A DNA stretch of 5,759 bases from contig CAIJTL010001625.1 in assembly GCA_903823545.1 (NCBI GenBank), positions 1 to 5,759 on the forward strand, given 5' to 3'. Below are positions 4,323-5,759 of this stretch, piece by piece. How positions within the stretch are numbered: the stretch's first letter is position 1; every line of letters begins with the position of its first letter. Origin of the DNA: an uncultured Planctomycetaceae bacterium (lineage in GTDB: Bacteria; Planctomycetota; Planctomycetia; Planctomycetales; Planctomycetaceae). A model generated the notes under the pieces. That model did not search any database and was not told the origin of the DNA. It was given only the letters and a program-made list of their open reading frames with translations. The translations under genes and the position numbers were made by a program.

Positions 4323-5759
4323 GTGTATGAAGCTGCTGATTCCATCGAACGCCCCGCTCCATCGGACGAGACACTGGCGAGCGCTATCGAGATTGTCGAG
4401 CAGATTGCTGCGGACCGTGGTTTACTCGCTCGGCTTTCGGGTGACGACCGTTGTCGGCTGGTGCAGGCGGCCGAACGCATCGCCAGCCCGGATCGCCAGT
4501 CTCGAAAACGATTGATGCGGGCGTTCAAACAGCGCGATCAGGCAGCGATTTCTCAAAAGAAGGCGGAAGACGAACAGCGTCTGGCTCGGACGGGAATCCG
4601 AAATCCACTGGGAACGCGGCAGTTGAAAAAGCCGTGTCCGCCGACTCCATTCGAAACTGAACCGCCGCCGAAAGCAGTCGATCCGAAAGACGAACACTTC
4701 ATTGATCGCCTGAGCGTTGCGCGGAGCTGTTACATCTGCAAACAGGATTTCGATCGCGTCCATTTTTTCTACGACGCCCTGTGTCCGGGATGCGCCGAAC
4801 TGAACTGGGAGCGTCGGCAGCGGACGTTCGATCTGTCTGGTCGCTTTGCGTTGCTTACGGGTGGCCGAGTCAAAATCGGGTATCAGGCAGCTTTGAAGCT
4901 GTTGCGAGCGGGTTGCCATGTCATCGTGACAACTCGATTTCCGCGAGATGCCGCCACGCGTTTCACAGCCGAAAGCGACAGTTCCGACTGGACGACACGG
5001 CTTCAGATTCACGGCCTCGATCTCCGACACGCGCCGAGCGTGGAAGCCTTTGCGGATCATCTTTGTGAGACTCTGCCGCGGCTCGACTTCATCTTGAACA
5101 ATGCCTGCCAAACGGTCCGACGTCCGCCGGGATTTTACGGCCACCTGATGGCGGACGAGCGTAAGTTGGCGTCCGGACTGCCTGCTGCATCCCAGCCATT
5201 GCTGGAATCGTACGAGACGCTCCGCCGTAAGGGCGGCCTGCTGGAGTCACCCGATTCATCACTGCCGGTTCAGGTCGGTAGCAGCCTCGCGGGGATCCAG
5301 CGAGCGGCGGAGTTATCTCAGATTCCATTGGCTCCCGGAGACACTGAGAACGGAGAGGAACTCTTCCCGACCGGGAAACTCGACGGCGATTTGCAGCAGG
5401 TTGACCTCCGGACAATCAACAGTTGGCGGTTGCGCCTGGCGGATGTCCCGACGGTGGAGCTGCTCGAAGTCCAGCTCGTCAACGCAATCGCTCCCTTCAT
5501 TTTGAATGCCCGCCTCAAACCGCTGATGAAACGAGTTGAATCCCGCGACAAGCACATCGTCAATGTGTCAGCGATGGAGGGCATTTTTTACCGGGCCTAC
5601 AAGACGGACAAGCACCCGCACACCAACATGGCCAAAGCCGCCCTCAACATGCTGACGCGAACGTCCGCCCAGGATTACGCTCGAGACGGCATCCACATGA
5701 ACAGCGTCGATACGGGTTGGATTACCGATGAGGATCCGGCCGCGATTGCTCAACACAAA
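4323..5759 (+). CDS. Atypical SDR-family protein with N-terminal four-Cys zinc-ribbon-like module (3' end outside window)
   Basis: 479 codons, open at the right edge. Residues 1-100 are helical and charged. CxxC pairs at C136/C139 and C154/C157 look like a zinc ribbon. A Rossmann fold begins near 172: T179-G-G-R-V-K-I-G186 replaces TGxxxGxG, R205 after strand two suggests NADP(H), D233 sits after strand three, and NNAC (259-262) is the strand-four motif. About 100 extra residues precede the usual active-site Asn (N387; VNAIAPF). Ser416 in NVSAMEG and Lys438 fit the catalytic Ser and Lys, but the Tyr position of YxxxK is Thr434 (TNMAK). The segment around NSVDTGW (about 460) aligns with the late SDR core, so perhaps a few dozen residues are missing. 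The start is uncertain: the frame opens after a stop at 4302, has no ATG before 4515, and GTG 4323 is the best candidate although AAGGA (4303-4307) is 15 nt away. I recall similar proteins in fungi and plants. Substrate unknown. Confidence 0.85.
   Translation, partial: MYEAADSIERPAPSDETLASAIEIVEQIAADRGLLARLSGDDRCRLVQAAERIASPDRQSRKRLMRAFKQRDQAAISQKKAEDEQRLARTGIRNPLGTRQLKKPCPPTPFETEPPPKAVDPKDEHFIDRLSVARSCYICKQDFDRVHFFYDALCPGCAELNWERRQRTFDLSGRFALLTGGRVKIGYQAALKLLRAGCHVIVTTRFPRDAATRFTAESDSSDWTTRLQIHGLDLRHAPSVEAFADHLCETLPRLDFILNNACQTVRRPPGFYGHLMADERKLASGLPAASQPLLESYETLRRKGGLLESPDSSLPVQVGSSLAGIQRAAELSQIPLAPGDTENGEELFPTGKLDGDLQQVDLRTINSWRLRLADVPTVELLEVQLVNAIAPFILNARLKPLMKRVESRDKHIVNVSAMEGIFYRAYKTDKHPHTNMAKAALNMLTRTSAQDYARDGIHMNSVDTGWITDEDPAAIAQHK

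Noticed and set aside
4124..4330. Plus-strand 68-codon frame just upstream of the SDR gene, considered as a leader peptide
   Set aside because: No ribosome binding site, overlaps the candidate SDR promoter and start, and overlaps an equally open minus-strand frame; nothing favours translation.
4422..5144. Minus-strand open frame of 240 codons
   Set aside because: Entirely antisense to the SDR-like gene, whose plus frame has the CxxC pairs, Rossmann motifs and NNAC; the minus peptide is Arg-rich and featureless.
1..5759. CRISPR array, tRNA, rRNA, transposase or phage genes
   Set aside because: No regularly spaced repeats, no cloverleaf or rRNA-like segments and no transposase or phage motifs were seen on either strand.

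Overview
The window looks like chromosomal DNA from a member of the Planctomycetes. This is inferred from the moderately GC-rich base composition, a Tat-exported prenyltransferase/squalene-oxidase-repeat protein, a large secreted alpha/beta hydrolase with an unassigned C-terminal region, an ECF sigma factor overlapping a non-classical membrane protein, and a REP-like 'TTCGTAG(T/C)TCCGC...GGCGG' palindrome. No phylogenetic test could be run.

Layout. (1) 1-708, minus: 5' part (236 codons) of a prenyltransferase/squalene-oxidase-repeat protein that runs off the left edge. (2) 709-936: divergent intergenic region with candidate -10 elements, a 12-nt palindrome and a 65-nt nested inverted repeat ending just before the next ribosome binding site. 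(3) 937-2916, plus: complete secreted serine hydrolase of 659 residues with a visible Ser-Asp-His triad. (4) 2917-3008: convergent gap with a 9-bp stem-loop. (5) 3009-4008, minus: a two-gene unit, an ECF sigma factor followed by a two-TM protein, overlapping by 8 nt; the membrane protein is a candidate regulator of the sigma factor. (6) 4009-4322: divergent intergenic region with small palindromes and no convincing gene. (7) 4323 to the right edge, plus: 479 codons of an atypical short-chain dehydrogenase/reductase (SDR) with a helical N-terminal region, a four-Cys zinc-ribbon-like module, a Rossmann core with a roughly 100-residue insertion, and Thr where the SDR catalytic Tyr is expected.

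How the genes relate. Only the sigma factor and its overlapping membrane protein are clearly one functional unit. The prenyltransferase-repeat protein and the hydrolase are divergent and both carry export signals, so both probably act outside the cytoplasm, but nothing shows that they share a pathway. The SDR is divergent from the sigma operon and could be one of its targets, although no convincing shared promoter motif was found. I see no CRISPR array, tRNA, rRNA, transposase or phage gene. The least ordinary items are the SDR-like protein, the nested repeat in front of the hydrolase and the non-zinc sigma-partner protein. None of them amounts to a demonstrated new system.
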